From Proteobacteria bacterium UBA4457 (GTDB lineage: Bacteria > Pseudomonadota > Gammaproteobacteria > Ga0077536), in assembly GCA_002390205.1 (NCBI GenBank), contig DGOV01000043.1, positions 1 to 5,343 on the forward strand: a stretch of 5,343 bases of DNA, written 5' to 3'. Under the pieces are notes generated by a model. The model was not told where the DNA came from. It worked only from the letters and a program-made list of their open reading frames with translations, and ran no database searches. Shown here piece by piece: positions 1 to 4,128 of the stretch; position 1 is the first letter of the stretch; the number at the start of each line of letters is the position of its first letter. The position numbers and the translations under genes are program-made.

Positions 1-34
1 TCAGTTAGCTTCGCAACCATGCTTTGGGTATAAT

Positions 35-61
35 TAGACATAAGTACCTCTTAAGTGTCTA
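35..61. repeat. Inverted repeat / imperfect hairpin
   Basis: TAGACA (35-40) pairs with TGTCTA (56-61), and TAAG (41-44) pairs with CTTA (50-53), leaving a 5-base loop and a 2-base bulge (AG, 54-55). No T-tract follows, so it is not an obvious intrinsic terminator. It sits 4 bases left of the first Fur-box-like palindrome. It could be an RNA hairpin or a protein-binding site. The sequence supports the symmetry but not a function. Confidence 0.4.
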
Positions 62-65
62 GGGT

Positions 66-86
66 AAATGAGAACGATTCTCATTT
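66..86. promoter_or_regulatory. Fur-box-like palindrome 1
   Basis: The left arm AAATGAGAA and right arm TTCTCATTT are perfect 9-bp complements around the 3-base centre CGA, centred at 76. The Vibrio Fur consensus AATGANAATNATTNTCATT is matched except at one base beside the centre (C at 75 instead of T). The match to a Fur site is by consensus; binding by Fur, or by a phage repressor with similar specificity, is inference. Confidence 0.6.
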
Positions 87-179
87 GGGTTATTGGCTTC
101 CTGCCCGTAAGTCCATGTTGGGTATTATAAGGATCCAGCCCTAAAAGTATAATGATTTTTTTCGATGGAAATGCGAAAG

Positions 180-200
180 TTGATCGGAAAAATCGATCAA
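180..200. repeat. Inverted repeat with A-rich loop
   Basis: TTGATCG (180-186) and CGATCAA (194-200) are exact reverse complements flanking GAAAAAT. An alternative, longer imperfect pairing joins the T-rich stretch 154-166 with 183-194, so two competing hairpins are possible. It ends 3 bases before palindrome 2. No terminator-type T-tract follows. The role is unknown; it may be part of the same protein-binding array. Confidence 0.4.
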
Positions 201-203
201 TCC

Positions 204-224
204 AAATGAGAACCATTCTTATTT
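204..224. promoter_or_regulatory. Fur-box-like palindrome 2
   Basis: Same motif as the box at 66-86, with left arm AAATGAGAA and right arm TTCTTATTT. The single T at 220 breaks symmetry with the left arm. It is centred at 214, so it lies 23 bp from the centre of the next box, about two helical turns, which would allow two dimers side by side on nearly the same face. This is probably the weakest of the four by consensus. Confidence 0.5.
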
Positions 225-226
225 GC

Positions 227-246
227 AAATGAGAATCATTCTCATC
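227..246. promoter_or_regulatory. Fur-box-like palindrome 3
   Basis: This is the best core match of the four. TGAGAAT, C, ATTCTCA is a perfect 7-1-7 inverted repeat centred at 237, which is the architecture proposed for Fur sites. The left flank is AAA and the right flank breaks after CAT. It starts 2 bases after palindrome 2 ends. Fur recognition is inferred from the consensus only. Confidence 0.65.
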
Positions 247-277
247 CAGGGCAAGGGAGCCAGGTCTCACTCTTTAG

Positions 278-302
278 CCAAATGAGAACCATTCTCATTT
301 GG
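278..302. promoter_or_regulatory. Fur-box-like palindrome 4 (extended)
   Basis: This is the longest of the four. Its arms of 11 bp (CCAAATGAGAA and TTCTCATTTGG) flank the centre CCA at 289-291. It is centred at 290, about 120 bp upstream of the predicted start at 411. That is too far to block the -35/-10 elements directly, so control of that promoter would need looping or polymerisation along the DNA, or the site serves a different purpose. Confidence 0.6.
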
Positions 303-361
303 GGGCGGTTAACAGACCAAGCGTTCCAGAATGCTCTCGCGCACCCTCATACGTACCACTT

Positions 362-404
362 AAGAAAAATAAATCTTGACTTTCCACGTCTTTGAATATA
401 TAAT
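362..404 (+). promoter_or_regulatory. Sigma70-type promoter for the terS-led operon
   Basis: A -35 hexamer TTGACT (376-381, 5 of 6 to consensus) and a perfect -10 TATAAT (399-404) are separated by exactly 17 bp. An A-rich stretch (362-374) lies where an UP element would be. The usual distance from the -10 puts +1 at about 411, the A of the terS start codon, so the transcript would have little or no 5' leader. No intrinsic terminator is visible downstream in the window, and gene spacing is tight throughout, so this promoter could drive everything up to the window end. The hexamers are read directly; activity is inferred. Confidence 0.75.
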
Positions 405-410
405 TGAAAC

Positions 411-875
411 ATGACTAAAGATTTAACAACTATCTCTCCGGAAGGGTTGGAAGTAGCGAATGCTTATCTCCAATACGGAAATATCGCAGCAGTGTCTCAA
501 GTTATGGCGTTGTCAGAAAACGTTGTAGCTGAGGCGCTGAATAAACGCGAAGTAAAACAATATATTGACACTGTGTATCTTGATACTGGCTATCGAAATA
601 GAAATAATATTGCCTCTCTTCTGGACAACATCATCGCATCCAAACTCGAAGAAGCGGAAGAGACTGGAATCTATAGTAAAAAAGACCTGTCAGATCTTCT
701 TACGATTGCACACAAAATGAGAATGGATGAAATCAAAGCACAAGTTGAGCTTGAGAAAGCCAAAGGCTCTACTATCAAAAATCAGACTAATGTACAGATA
801 AACGAGTCCATCCCTTTTGGGCAAGGCAACTATGGCAAGTTGATGGAAAAACTTTTAAGTGATGGAAACTCGTGA
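411..875 (+). CDS. terS: Phage terminase small subunit (DNA recognition)
   Basis: A 154-residue protein that I recognise as the small terminase type common in marine phages, beginning MTKDLTT-SPEGLE-A. Small terminases bind the viral DNA packaging site as a ring and pass it to the large ATPase/nuclease subunit. An HTH-like DNA-binding region lies at about residues 22-50 (YGNIAAVSQVMALSENVV, then NKREVKQYI). A helical middle with the YLDTGYRNR motif (56-64) and KMRMDE would form the oligomerisation core. The short polar tail NQTNVQIN to the end is the likely partner-contact segment. The ATG at 411 is chosen because the family start fits and the promoter ends 6 bases upstream; there is no Shine-Dalgarno sequence, suggesting leaderless translation. 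Its 3' end overlaps the next gene by 14 bases. The large subunit is not in this window. Confidence 0.82.
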   Translation: MTKDLTTISPEGLEVANAYLQYGNIAAVSQVMALSENVVAEALNKREVKQYIDTVYLDTGYRNRNNIASLLDNIIASKLEEAEETGIYSKKDLSDLLTIAHKMRMDEIKAQVELEKAKGSTIKNQTNVQINESIPFGQGNYGKLMEKLLSDGNS

Positions 876-1071
876 AGATTATCGTATTCACACATTGGAA
901 TCTGACCTTAAGGCTCATGAAGTACAGTGTGAAGAACGATGGAAAACAAACTTTCAAAGAATGGATGATATTGACGAAGCGATTACTCGTATAGAGACTC
1001 GCATAGTGCATGTTGGGGGTGGGGTCATACTTTTTCTAGCAGGATTGCTAGCCACCATATTTATGGAATGA
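862..1071 (+). CDS. Small coiled-coil membrane protein, holin/XhlA-like
   Basis: A 69-residue protein with a charged amphipathic N-terminal half (about residues 5-47, heptad-like, with ERWKTNFQRMDDIDEAITRI) and one membrane segment at about 50-67 (GGGVILFLAGLLATIF), ending within two residues. This is the layout of XhlA-type haemolysin/holin helpers and of short phage membrane proteins next to endolysins. Its stop overlaps the start of the SleB-type hydrolase (ATGA at 1068-1071), which supports a lysis role: letting the hydrolase reach the wall. A GTG at 859 is in frame directly before the ATG at 862 and either could be the start. There is no clear ribosome-binding site, so translation is probably coupled to terS. 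Membrane topology is predicted by eye; holin function is inferred. Confidence 0.7.
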   Translation: METREDYRIHTLESDLKAHEVQCEERWKTNFQRMDDIDEAITRIETRIVHVGGGVILFLAGLLATIFME

Positions 1072-1451
1072 TAGCGGAGTTGATGTGCCTCGCTTTGACA
1101 ATCTATTTCGAAGCAAGAGGAGAGGATTTTCAAAGCCGGGTAGCTGTAGGACACGTAGTGATGAATCGAGTGAAGTCAGCGAACTTCCCGAACACAATCT
1201 GCGAAGTCACTACAGAAGGCGGAGAGTATCGACATCGATGTCAGTTTAGCTGGTACTGTGACGGTCTTTCAGATGACCCAAAAGAGCAGCTTGCTTGGAG
1301 ACAGAGTGTATTTATAGCAGCTGCTGTACCTCTGCTTCCAGATAAAACAAAAGGAGCGCTTTGGTATCACGCAGATTATGTAAAGCCTAACTGGGCAACG
1401 ACTTCCTATATTAAGTTCGGGAAGCATAGATTTTACAATCAATTAAAGTAA
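1068..1451 (+). CDS. SleB-type cell-wall hydrolase (putative endolysin)
   Basis: A 127-residue protein of the Hydrolase_2/SleB fold, which cleaves peptidoglycan glycan strands (lytic transglycosylase type in characterised members). The family signature is clear: LALTIYFEARGE (residues 8-19) with the catalytic-position Glu15, VAVGHVVMNRV (25-35), FPNTIC (40-45), CQFSWYCDG (58-66), and GALWYHADYVKPNWA (96-110). It covers essentially the catalytic domain alone, with no signal peptide or wall-binding domain, so it would need a holin or equivalent to cross the inner membrane. The ATG overlaps the TGA of the holin-like gene (4 bases), indicating coupled translation. The likely role is host lysis; a virion-associated wall-penetration role is possible given the structural-gene neighbours. 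Confidence 0.88.
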   Translation: MIAELMCLALTIYFEARGEDFQSRVAVGHVVMNRVKSANFPNTICEVTTEGGEYRHRCQFSWYCDGLSDDPKEQLAWRQSVFIAAAVPLLPDKTKGALWYHADYVKPNWATTSYIKFGKHRFYNQLK

Positions 1452-1470
1452 AAAGCTAAAGGAGACATAA

Positions 1471-1761
1471 ATGAAAGAGATTTGGGAAGATAAAGGGCGA
1501 TGGCATGCAAAGTATAAGCATAACTACGCCATTACAGCCACTCAAGACGAAGCCGAAAATAAAGTGCGTCAGTGGAAAGGGCTTGCTATAAAAGACACAC
1601 CAGCTCCGGAGCCTGTAGCACCTATGCACGATGAAGTAGTGTATGAAAAAGAAAAAATTGCAGGAGCAATTGTAGAAGAAAGTATCCTTGATGCAGACAC
1701 GGACGATGATGGAGTAATTACAAGGGAGGAGATTGCTAACTGGGCTGAGAAGCATGGCTAG
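1471..1761 (+). CDS. Small EF-hand protein
   Basis: A 96-residue acidic protein preceded by a good ribosome-binding site (AAAGGAG, 1458-1464, 6 bases from the ATG). Residues 1-40 form a small Trp/Tyr-rich region (IWEDKGRWHAKYKHNYAIT), followed by a Pro-rich linker (PAPEPVAP, 44-51) and a helix. Then comes a perfect EF-hand loop at residues 76-87 (DTDDDGVITREE): Asp at loop positions 1, 3 and 5, Gly at 6, Ile at 8, Glu at 12, continuing into the exit helix. Only one loop is present, so calcium binding might need dimerisation, as in dockerin-like or single-EF proteins. I do not recognise the whole protein. Its position between the hydrolase and the basic virion-like proteins suggests a structural or calcium-dependent role, which is inference. 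Confidence 0.75.
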   Translation: MKEIWEDKGRWHAKYKHNYAITATQDEAENKVRQWKGLAIKDTPAPEPVAPMHDEVVYEKEKIAGAIVEESILDADTDDDGVITREEIANWAEKHG

Positions 1762-1933
1762 AAAAAAGAAAAAAGTCGTTCGCAAACGTCCAGTTCCTAC
1801 AAACAAAACTCTGTACTCCAGAGTAAAGGCTGAAACAAAACGTAAGTTCAAGGTGTATCCTTCAGCTTATGCAAATGCTTGGCTTGTCAAGACTTACAAA
1901 GCCAGAGGCGGTAAATACCGCATGGGGAAATAG
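1754..1933 (+). CDS. Basic protein of unknown function (YPSAYANAWLV motif)
   Basis: A 59-residue, strongly basic protein. A poly-Lys N-terminus (RKKKKVVRKR) is followed by a compact motif LYSRVKAETKRKFKVYPSAYANAWLVKTYKARGGKYR, at about residues 20-56. I recall this motif as a small domain of unknown function in phages and in algal large DNA viruses; I do not assert a Pfam number. It overlaps the EF-hand gene by 8 bases. The frame is open from a TTG at 1733 just after a strong GGAGGAG, but the ATG at 1754 gives the expected MARKKK start, so I prefer it. It is the first of four consecutive basic mini-proteins. Nucleic-acid binding or a capsid-interior role is plausible from charge alone and is not shown. 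Confidence 0.72.
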   Translation: MARKKKKVVRKRPVPTNKTLYSRVKAETKRKFKVYPSAYANAWLVKTYKARGGKYRMGK

Positions 1934-2065
1934 ATGCCTTATCACAGTAAGCCAAAGAAAAAGAAGAAAAAACGCAAAAAAGCCCCAAAAGGGTATCACT
2001 ATATGCCAAATGGCAAGCTCATGAAGGACTCCGCTCATAAGAAACGGAGAAAGAAGCGTGGCTAA
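1934..2065 (+). CDS. 43-residue Lys-rich mini-protein
   Basis: ATG at 1934 directly abuts the previous stop (TAG, 1931-1933) and TAA ends at 2065. The protein starts MPYHSKPKK, has an almost pure Lys/Arg run (about residues 6-16), then APKGYHYMPNGKLMKDSAHKK, and ends KRRKKRG. The GYHYMPxGxLMKDSxH motif recurs, from memory, in marine phage contigs beside the same neighbours, which supports a real gene despite the short length. A weak GGGGAAA (1924-1930) may serve as ribosome-binding site. It overlaps the next gene by 8 bases. The A-rich coding sequence (1951-1991) contains long purine runs. Function unknown; extreme positive charge suggests contact with DNA or RNA. Confidence 0.68.
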   Translation: MPYHSKPKKKKKKRKKAPKGYHYMPNGKLMKDSAHKKRRKKRG

Positions 2066-2342
2066 GTATAGTGGGGGACTTCGTAAGTGGTTCAAAGAAC
2101 GATGGGTAGACATATCTCGACCTAAAAAAAGAGGTGGTTACAAAGCCTGTGGTCGTGGGCAAGCTGGAAGTAAGAAATACCCGAAGTGTGTTCCTGCAGC
2201 GAAGGCTGCAAGAATGACAAAAGCTCAGATTCGTTCCGCTGTTCGTAGAAAACGTGCCGCTGGTAATCCTGGCGGAAAGCCGACATATGTTTCTACATAT
2301 GCTCGTAAGAGAAAGAAGAGTGGCCGTAAAAAGAAAAGGTAG
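2058..2342 (+). CDS. Basic protein of unknown function (WVDISRPKK motif)
   Basis: A 94-residue basic protein starting at GTG 2058, with GGAGA (2046-2050) about 7 bases upstream inside the previous gene. Recognisable blocks are GGLRKWFKERWVDISRPKK (residues 6-24), GGYKACGR (26-33), KKYPKCVPAAKAARMT (39-54), IRSAVRRKRAAGNPGGKPTYV, and a basic tail KRKKSGRKKKR. Cys31 and Cys44 could pair or bind a metal. I recall this block order from phage and algal-virus proteins of unknown function. It overlaps both neighbours in other frames (8 bases left, 23 right), as expected for co-translated mini-genes. A virion or DNA-associated role is inference from charge and context. Confidence 0.78.
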   Translation: MAKYSGGLRKWFKERWVDISRPKKRGGYKACGRGQAGSKKYPKCVPAAKAARMTKAQIRSAVRRKRAAGNPGGKPTYVSTYARKRKKSGRKKKR

Positions 2343-2622
2343 AAAAAAAGACCCAAGACTTGCGAGAGCAGGCGTTAAAGGCTATAATAAGCCTAAACGG
2401 ACTCCCAGCCACCCAAAGAAGTCACACGTAGTTGTAGCCAAAGTGGGCAGCAAAGTGAAGACTATACGCTTTGGACAACAAGGAGTCTCTGGGTCACCTA
2501 AAAAGAAGGGCGAAAGTGCGGCTTATGCAGCTCGCCGTCGTTCGTTTAAAGCTCGTCATGCAAAGAATATAGCAAAGGGCAAAATGTCCGCAGCATACTG
2601 GGCAGATAAGGTGAAGTGGTAA
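2320..2622 (+). CDS. Basic protein of unknown function (KTIRFG...AYWADKVKW)
   Basis: A 100-residue basic protein. The frame is open from 2254, but the GTG at 2320 (MAVKRKGRKKDPRLA) gives the expected start and overlaps the previous gene by only 23 bases; purine-rich AGAGAAAGAAGA lies directly upstream. Conserved-looking blocks are VKGYNKPKRTPSHPKKSHVVVAKVG (residues 19-43, in two segments), KTIRFGQQG (47-55), and RRRSFKARHAKN followed by SAAYWADKVKW at the C-terminus. I recall this pattern in marine phages, and the arrangement of an (I)RFG strand, an ARH segment and a final AYW block also resembles a family in large algal viruses. Function unknown. It closes the run of four basic proteins; a shared structural role is plausible but inferred. 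Confidence 0.78.
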   Translation: MAVKRKGRKKDPRLARAGVKGYNKPKRTPSHPKKSHVVVAKVGSKVKTIRFGQQGVSGSPKKKGESAAYAARRRSFKARHAKNIAKGKMSAAYWADKVKW

Positions 2623-2654
2623 TGAGTGGCTTTGATTTAATATTGGTGAAGTAA
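2622..2654 (+). CDS. Possible 10-codon coupling micro-ORF
   Basis: The 31-base gap between two genes holds an exact tiny reading frame, MSGFDLILVK. Its ATG overlaps the previous stop (TAATG, 2620-2624) and its stop overlaps the next start (TAATG, 2652-2656). This could hand terminating ribosomes on to the next gene. No ribosome-binding site of its own is needed for such coupling. It may also be chance; the peptide is too short to judge. Confidence 0.25.
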   Translation: MSGFDLILVK

Positions 2655-3082
2655 TGCCAACATTTGACGAAGAAATTTTCAACATATGGATGGTATTGCA
2701 ACCTTTTGCAGCACTATTCTTTGTTGGAGTTGTGGGACTTTGGATAAAAGACATTATTCAAAGCTTTGCAAAGGGTATAAAATTTAAGATGAACGGAGCG
2801 TTTCATGAAGGTCAAAAAGTTATTCTTGATGGTCAGGAAGCTCTCATCGTAAAAATTGGAATTACCGAAACAGTTTTTGGTGTTTATACAGAAAGAGGAT
2901 ATACATGGAGATTCGTTCCTAACGAGCGAATCCCTTTTTTGAAACTTGAAAAAATTATTGATGCTGAAGTACACAGAGACTCAAAAGAAGAGAGAGCTCA
3001 AAAACTTTACGATTCTCTACAGGATACTAAAATAGCAGCCAATAAAGAGTCTATAGAGAGACTTAACAATAAGGTGGATTAA
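2654..3082 (+). CDS. One-TM protein with MscS-like beta domain
   Basis: A 142-residue protein: a short N-terminus, one membrane helix (about residues 12-31, IWMVLQPFAALFFVGVVGLW), an amphipathic segment to about 47, and a beta domain at 48-102. The pattern there (F-x-x-G-x-x-V-x-x-x-G-x-x-A-x-I-x-x-I-G, then T and the G-Y-T-W-x-x-V-P-N-x-x-I end) follows the Sm-like domain directly after the pore helix in MscS mechanosensitive channels. A charged helical tail (about 103-142) may form a coiled coil. Real MscS proteins have three or more TM helices and a C-terminal alpha/beta domain, absent here. GGTGA at 2645-2649 is the likely ribosome-binding site. Possible roles are a pore or holin-like oligomer, or interference with host channels; all are inference. 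Confidence 0.72.
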   Translation: MPTFDEEIFNIWMVLQPFAALFFVGVVGLWIKDIIQSFAKGIKFKMNGAFHEGQKVILDGQEALIVKIGITETVFGVYTERGYTWRFVPNERIPFLKLEKIIDAEVHRDSKEERAQKLYDSLQDTKIAANKESIERLNNKVD

Positions 3083-3084
3083 TA

Positions 3085-3435
3085 GTGGATGATTATACTC
3101 GAAATGAAGTGCAAGTAGATTTAGATAAATACAACGCTCTTCTTGATAGAATTGATGAACTAGAAGATCAGTTGGGAGCAGAGCCTGCCGCAGAAGAACC
3201 TGCAGCTCCTCCACACCCATATCAAAAGTGGCTTGACTTGTCGAATATGATTGACTCTTGGAGAATTTTTCCTCGTATTTTTATTACAACTTATATTTAT
3301 CTTTTATACAAAAGTGCAACGTGGTTTATGGCACTTCCGGAACCTACCATGGAACAGGCAGGTCTTATTTCAGTAATCGTGGGTGCTGGTGCAGCCTGGT
3401 TTGGACTTTACGCAGGGACGGGTAAAAAAGAGTGA
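3085..3435 (+). CDS. Two-TM holin-like membrane protein
   Basis: A 116-residue protein starting at GTG 3085, with AAGGTGG (3071-3077) at good spacing. Residues 9-30 form a coiled coil (LDKYNALLDRIDELEDQL), followed by an Ala/Pro/Glu linker (32-45). Two membrane helices lie at about 61-83 (RIFITTYIYLLYKSATWFMAL) and 91-111 (AGLISVIVGAGAAWFGLYAG), joined by the short turn PEPTMEQ, and a basic tail GKKE ends it. The hairpin with small-residue-rich second helix is typical of phage holins, and I recall the ISVIVGAGAAWFGLY block in marine phage proteins. It would be the second holin-type candidate in the window. Function is inferred from topology. Confidence 0.75.
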   Translation: MDDYTRNEVQVDLDKYNALLDRIDELEDQLGAEPAAEEPAAPPHPYQKWLDLSNMIDSWRIFPRIFITTYIYLLYKSATWFMALPEPTMEQAGLISVIVGAGAAWFGLYAGTGKKE

Positions 3436-3438
3436 TGA

Positions 3439-3642
3439 ATGATATTTGTTTTTGCATTAATGGTAGTTTTAGACGGTGAATTAGATGAAAGTCGCACAAC
3501 ACATTGGTATAATATTGACAGATGTAAATACTTTGCATCTCGAATAAGTAGTCAAAGAAAAAGTTACAGCGTAGGCCCAAATGTGTATGCTTATTGCGTA
3601 CCAGAGATGGTGAACAGAGACGATGTACCCATCTATACTTAA
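3439..3642 (+). CDS. Small protein with two cysteines, possibly exported
   Basis: A 67-residue protein, 3 bases after the previous stop. The N-terminus MIFVFALMVVLDGEL is a short hydrophobic segment (residues 1-11), too short for a standard TM helix and lacking a basic start or clear cleavage site. The rest is polar with Cys29 (RCKYFASRI) and Cys53 (YAYCVPEMV), which could form a disulphide if exported. I recall the same layout (MIFVFALMV...DG...C...YCVP) in marine phage gene clusters with these neighbours, without a known function. An envelope or lysis-related role, for example a spanin-like one, is speculation. Confidence 0.65.
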   Translation: MIFVFALMVVLDGELDESRTTHWYNIDRCKYFASRISSQRKSYSVGPNVYAYCVPEMVNRDDVPIYT

Positions 3643-3647
3643 AAGAG

Positions 3648-4127
3648 ATGATAGAGATAGCAACTGCAATGAGTATAGCAACTACGGCATTTCGCGGCGT
3701 AAAGAAAATGGTGGAAGCAGGTAAAGAAGCAGAAGACATGTATGGCTACTTTATGAAATTCTTTGAAGCGACTGAAAGTGTTTCAGAAGCAGATGTACTA
3801 AATCAAAATGCCCCAAAAATGTCTAAGTTCTTCGCAGGTAAGAGTGTAGAAGCTCAGGCACTTGAAATCGCGATGGCTCGTTCTCGAATGGAAAAAATGG
3901 AAAAAGAGTTAAAAGACTTAATGGTTTGGACAGGAAATGACGCACTATATTTTGACATGATGCGAGAGAGACGAAATATTCGTAATGCTAGACTCGCAGC
4001 AGCCAGACGAAAAGCACAAAACAAACAACTTTTAGTAGATGGAACCATAGTAACAGGAGTTATGATAGTAGCCATGATTGGAATTTTTATGGTGTTAGGG
4101 GCTTTACAAGCAGGAGGAGGATCTTAA
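3648..4127 (+). CDS. Helical protein with C-terminal TM segment
   Basis: A 159-residue protein beginning MIEIATAMSIATTAFRGVKK at the ATG at 3648, 5 bases after the previous stop. The frame is open further back to 3594, but that part lies over the previous gene and the MIEIATA start is one I recall from marine phage homologues. Residues 1-50 look amphipathic helical; 66-127 are a long charged helix rich in Met, Lys, Glu and Arg; 132-153 are a membrane helix (GTIVTGVMIVAMIGIFMVLGAL) with a Gly-rich end. It lies directly upstream of the tail-fibre gene. Its stop precedes that ATG by one base, and its last codons hold that gene's strong ribosome-binding site. Function unknown; a membrane-anchored lysis or tail-assembly role is possible. 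Confidence 0.75.
   Translation: MIEIATAMSIATTAFRGVKKMVEAGKEAEDMYGYFMKFFEATESVSEADVLNQNAPKMSKFFAGKSVEAQALEIAMARSRMEKMEKELKDLMVWTGNDALYFDMMRERRNIRNARLAAARRKAQNKQLLVDGTIVTGVMIVAMIGIFMVLGALQAGGGS
4112..4120 (+). promoter_or_regulatory. Strong ribosome-binding site for the tail-fibre gene
   Basis: AGGAGGAGG ends 8 bases before the ATG at 4129. It is the most complete Shine-Dalgarno sequence in the window, suggesting this gene is made in high amount compared with the coupled small genes upstream. It lies inside the last Gly-rich codons of the preceding gene. Confidence 0.8.
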
Positions 4128-4128
4128 T

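Larger units (their letters stand above)
1..410. other. Palindrome-rich non-coding region upstream of terS
   Basis: I see no credible gene here. The + strand frames are closed by stops within the first tens of bases, and the one open minus-strand frame (34-270) runs straight through the repeated palindromes and resembles nothing I know. The stretch holds four near-identical 21-bp palindromes, two other inverted repeats (35-61 and 180-200), and a strong promoter at its right edge. A possible -10 hexamer, TATAAT, at 148-153 has only a poor -35 (TTATAA, 125-130, 17-bp spacing), and another TATAAT at 29-34 has none. The region precedes the terminase small-subunit gene, where phages often carry packaging sites, so it could be a control region, a pac-like site, an origin, or a combination. 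Nothing in it allows a choice. Confidence 0.75.

Noticed and set aside
148..153. TATAAT as a second promoter -10
   Set aside because: The hexamer is perfect, but the -35 at 17-bp spacing (TTATAA) matches only 3 of 6, there is no extended -10, and no gene starts soon after it.
34..270. Open frame of 78 codons on the minus strand over the palindromes
   Set aside because: It runs through three palindromes, which force repeated residues (IRMVLIW, MRIVLIY); it resembles no family I know and has no convincing promoter or ribosome-binding site.
278..310. Palindrome 4 as an intrinsic terminator
   Set aside because: The 11-bp stem is followed by GGGGGCGG, not a T-tract, and the same palindrome recurs three more times without terminator features.
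716..724. Half Fur-box (AATGAGAAT) inside terS
   Set aside because: The expected second half-site is missing (GGATGAAAT follows), and it is explained by the codons for KMRMDE.
1762..1768. A-AAA-AAG slippery heptamer in the first basic gene
   Set aside because: It is in the right phase for -1 frameshifting, but the -1 frame ends after about 20 codons with no recognisable product, and Lys-rich genes carry such runs by chance.
1456..1851. Minus-strand 131-codon frame
   Set aside because: It lies wholly opposite the EF-hand and first basic genes; its Phe/Cys-rich, low-complexity product is what the reverse of A-rich coding sequence gives.
3365..3739. Minus-strand 124-codon frame
   Set aside because: It overlaps three + strand genes that have better starts and recognisable content, and its product looks random.
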